6,462 nucleotides of DNA, from contig CBFGTV010000118.1 in assembly GCA_965652145.1 (NCBI GenBank), positions 1-6,462 of the forward strand. Direction: 5' to 3'. Within the stretch, counting starts at the first letter, position 1. Each line of letters opens with the position of its first letter. Below are positions 5,356-6,462 of the stretch, in pieces. The translations under genes were made by a program, and so were the position numbers. Below the pieces are notes generated by a model. The model was given only the letters and a program-made list of their open reading frames with translations, ran no database searches and was not told where the DNA came from. Source of the stretch: CBFGTV01 sp965652145 (GTDB taxonomy: Bacteria > Bacillota > Clostridia > Peptostreptococcales > Natronincolaceae).

Positions 5356-5989
5356 GGAAATCGGAACAATTAATAGACTATCTCGAAATGGTGATGGGGC
5401 CAGGCTGTTAATCAATGCAAAAAAAGTTCTTAACGATGTAAAGCTAGGTGACAGCATAGCAGCCAATGGAGTCTGTTTGACGGTAACTGCCTATAATAGC
5501 CATAGCTTTCAGGTGGATGTTATGGCAGAAACCATGAGAAGAAGCAATCTGAAATATTTAAAGGTGGGTAGTCCTGTCAATTTAGAGCGGGCCCTAAGGC
5601 TGGGTTCAAGGCTGGGAGGCCATTGGGTCACCGGACATATTGATGATATGGGAACTATTGTATCCTTTCAACAGGAGCATAATGCCCAGTGGATCACCAT
5701 AAAGCCCCCAAAGACCCTGGTGCGGTATATGATTCTTAAAGGTTCTATCGCCATAGATGGTGTCAGCCTTACTATTCAATATGTCGATTCAGAGGAATTT
5801 AAAGTATCCATTATTCCCCATACAAAGGATGAGACCCTTCTGCTTCGTAAAAAAATAGGAGATTCAGTAAACCTGGAATGTGATCTGATCGGAAAGTACG
5901 TAGAAAAGCTGATAAAAGTTCAAACAGAGGAAAAGAGTCAAAATAGCGGGCTTACCATGGAAGTGCTAACTCAAAATGGGTTTAATTAA
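5336..5989 (+). CDS. ribE: Riboflavin synthase, alpha subunit
   Basis: Riboflavin synthase dismutates two 6,7-dimethyl-8-ribityllumazine molecules into riboflavin and a pyrimidine that is recycled. The protein is 217 residues and has the expected duplicated barrel: an N-terminal half beginning MFTGIIEEIG with GVCLTVT (45-51), and a C-terminal half beginning with GGHWVTGHIDDMG (94-106) and containing GSIAIDGVSLTI (136-147), IPHT (160-163) and NLECDLIGKYVEKL (179-192). A tail of about 25 residues after KL is polar and typical in length. The ATG at 5336 lies inside the end of ribD, with an AAGGGAGAG site just upstream, so translation is probably coupled to ribD. This gene is called ribE in Firmicutes usage (ribC in E. 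coli). Confidence 0.97.
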   Translation: MFTGIIEEIGTINRLSRNGDGARLLINAKKVLNDVKLGDSIAANGVCLTVTAYNSHSFQVDVMAETMRRSNLKYLKVGSPVNLERALRLGSRLGGHWVTGHIDDMGTIVSFQQEHNAQWITIKPPKTLVRYMILKGSIAIDGVSLTIQYVDSEEFKVSIIPHTKDETLLLRKKIGDSVNLECDLIGKYVEKLIKVQTEEKSQNSGLTMEVLTQNGFN

Positions 5990-6008
5990 TGAAAGAAGGA
6001 GGTCAATT

Positions 6009-6462
6009 ATGACATATCAATTCAATACGATTGAGGAAGCCATCGAAGATATTAAAAAAGGAAAGATGATTGTTGTCATTGATGATGAAGACCGGGAAAA
6101 TGAAGGAGATTTAGTGGCGGCAGCGGAAGTAATCACACCTGAGATGATAAATTTTATGGCTCAATATGGCAGAGGCTTAATATGTCTCCCCATGACGCCG
6201 GAACGTTTAAGTGAGCTGGAGCTACCCCAAATGGTGACACGAAACACCGATGATTTTGGAACCGCCTTTACTGTTTCCATAGATGCAGCCGAGACCACCA
6301 CAGGCATATCAGCCCATGAGCGGGCCCTAACAATTCAAAGGGCAGTGGCCTCCGGCGTAAAGCCCGTTGACTTTAAGCGACCTGGCCATGTTTTTCCCCT
6401 GGCAGCCAAGGCTGGTGGCGTATTAACAAGGGCTGGACATACCGAGGCGGCTGTTGATTTAG
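6009..6462 (+). CDS. ribBA: 3,4-dihydroxy-2-butanone 4-phosphate synthase, ribBA or ribB (3' truncated by window)
   Basis: The first 151 codons are present and run open to the window edge. This domain converts ribulose 5-phosphate into 3,4-dihydroxy-2-butanone 4-phosphate and formate. Family motifs are DDEDRENEGDL (25-35), GRGLICLPM (54-62), TAFTVSID (85-92), TTGISAHERA (98-107), FKRPGHVFPL (122-131) and GGVLTRAGHTEAAVDL (136-151). The acidic DDEDRE cluster and the histidine of HTEA supply the Mg2+/substrate site. In Firmicutes the gene is usually fused to a GTP cyclohydrolase II domain (RibA), and the ribD-ribE-ribBA order suggests this, but the fusion lies beyond the window. The ATG has AAGGAGG (5996-6002) 6 bases upstream and lies 19 bp after ribE. 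Confidence 0.95.
   Translation, partial: MTYQFNTIEEAIEDIKKGKMIVVIDDEDRENEGDLVAAAEVITPEMINFMAQYGRGLICLPMTPERLSELELPQMVTRNTDDFGTAFTVSIDAAETTTGISAHERALTIQRAVASGVKPVDFKRPGHVFPLAAKAGGVLTRAGHTEAAVDL

Noticed and set aside
4231..5466. Several open frames on the - strand across ribD and ribE
   Set aside because: They are antisense to strongly conserved genes and show no family resemblance or ribosome binding sites.

Overview
The window looks like chromosomal DNA of a low-GC, Gram-positive anaerobe, most likely a clostridium. The reasons are strong AGGAGG-type ribosome binding sites, AT-rich intergenic DNA, an energy-coupling-factor (ECF) folate transporter under a tetrahydrofolate (THF) riboswitch, a YtaF-type protein of spore formers, and a riboflavin operon under an FMN riboswitch. 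The genus cannot be fixed from the sequence alone. All seven coding regions belong to recognisable families, and I see no mobile element, tRNA, rRNA or CRISPR array.

Left edge (1-290): the last 68 codons of a sugar ABC transporter permease on the + strand, then a long nested hairpin that can terminate transcription from both sides. Facing it on the - strand is folT (291-842), the substrate-binding membrane subunit of an ECF folate transporter. Upstream of folT lie a good promoter (1022-1050), a complete THF riboswitch aptamer (916-1012), and a two-stem RNA structure (827-912) around the ribosome binding site and start codon. I infer that THF controls folT translation.

Centre (1106-3553, - strand): three membrane-protein genes in the order ytaF, a DUF1622 gene and a 10-TM putative metal exporter with a histidine-rich central loop and two PGCG motifs. 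They are about 60 bp apart and probably form a divalent-metal (perhaps manganese) module. An 11-bp perfect inverted repeat between the last two genes has a -10 box in its loop and the exporter's ribosome binding site in one arm. This could make translation depend on where the transcript starts.

Intergenic stretch 3554-3984 is AT-rich and non-coding, with one imperfect palindrome.

Right side (3985-6462, + strand): an FMN riboswitch, a Rho-independent terminator, then ribD, ribE and the start of ribB/ribBA, cut by the window edge. ribD and ribE overlap by 20 bp. Together they make riboflavin from GTP- and ribulose-5-phosphate-derived precursors, with FMN feedback on transcription.

The systems are individually known. 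The less expected content is in the RNA structures around start sites and in internal protein repeats, listed as findings.
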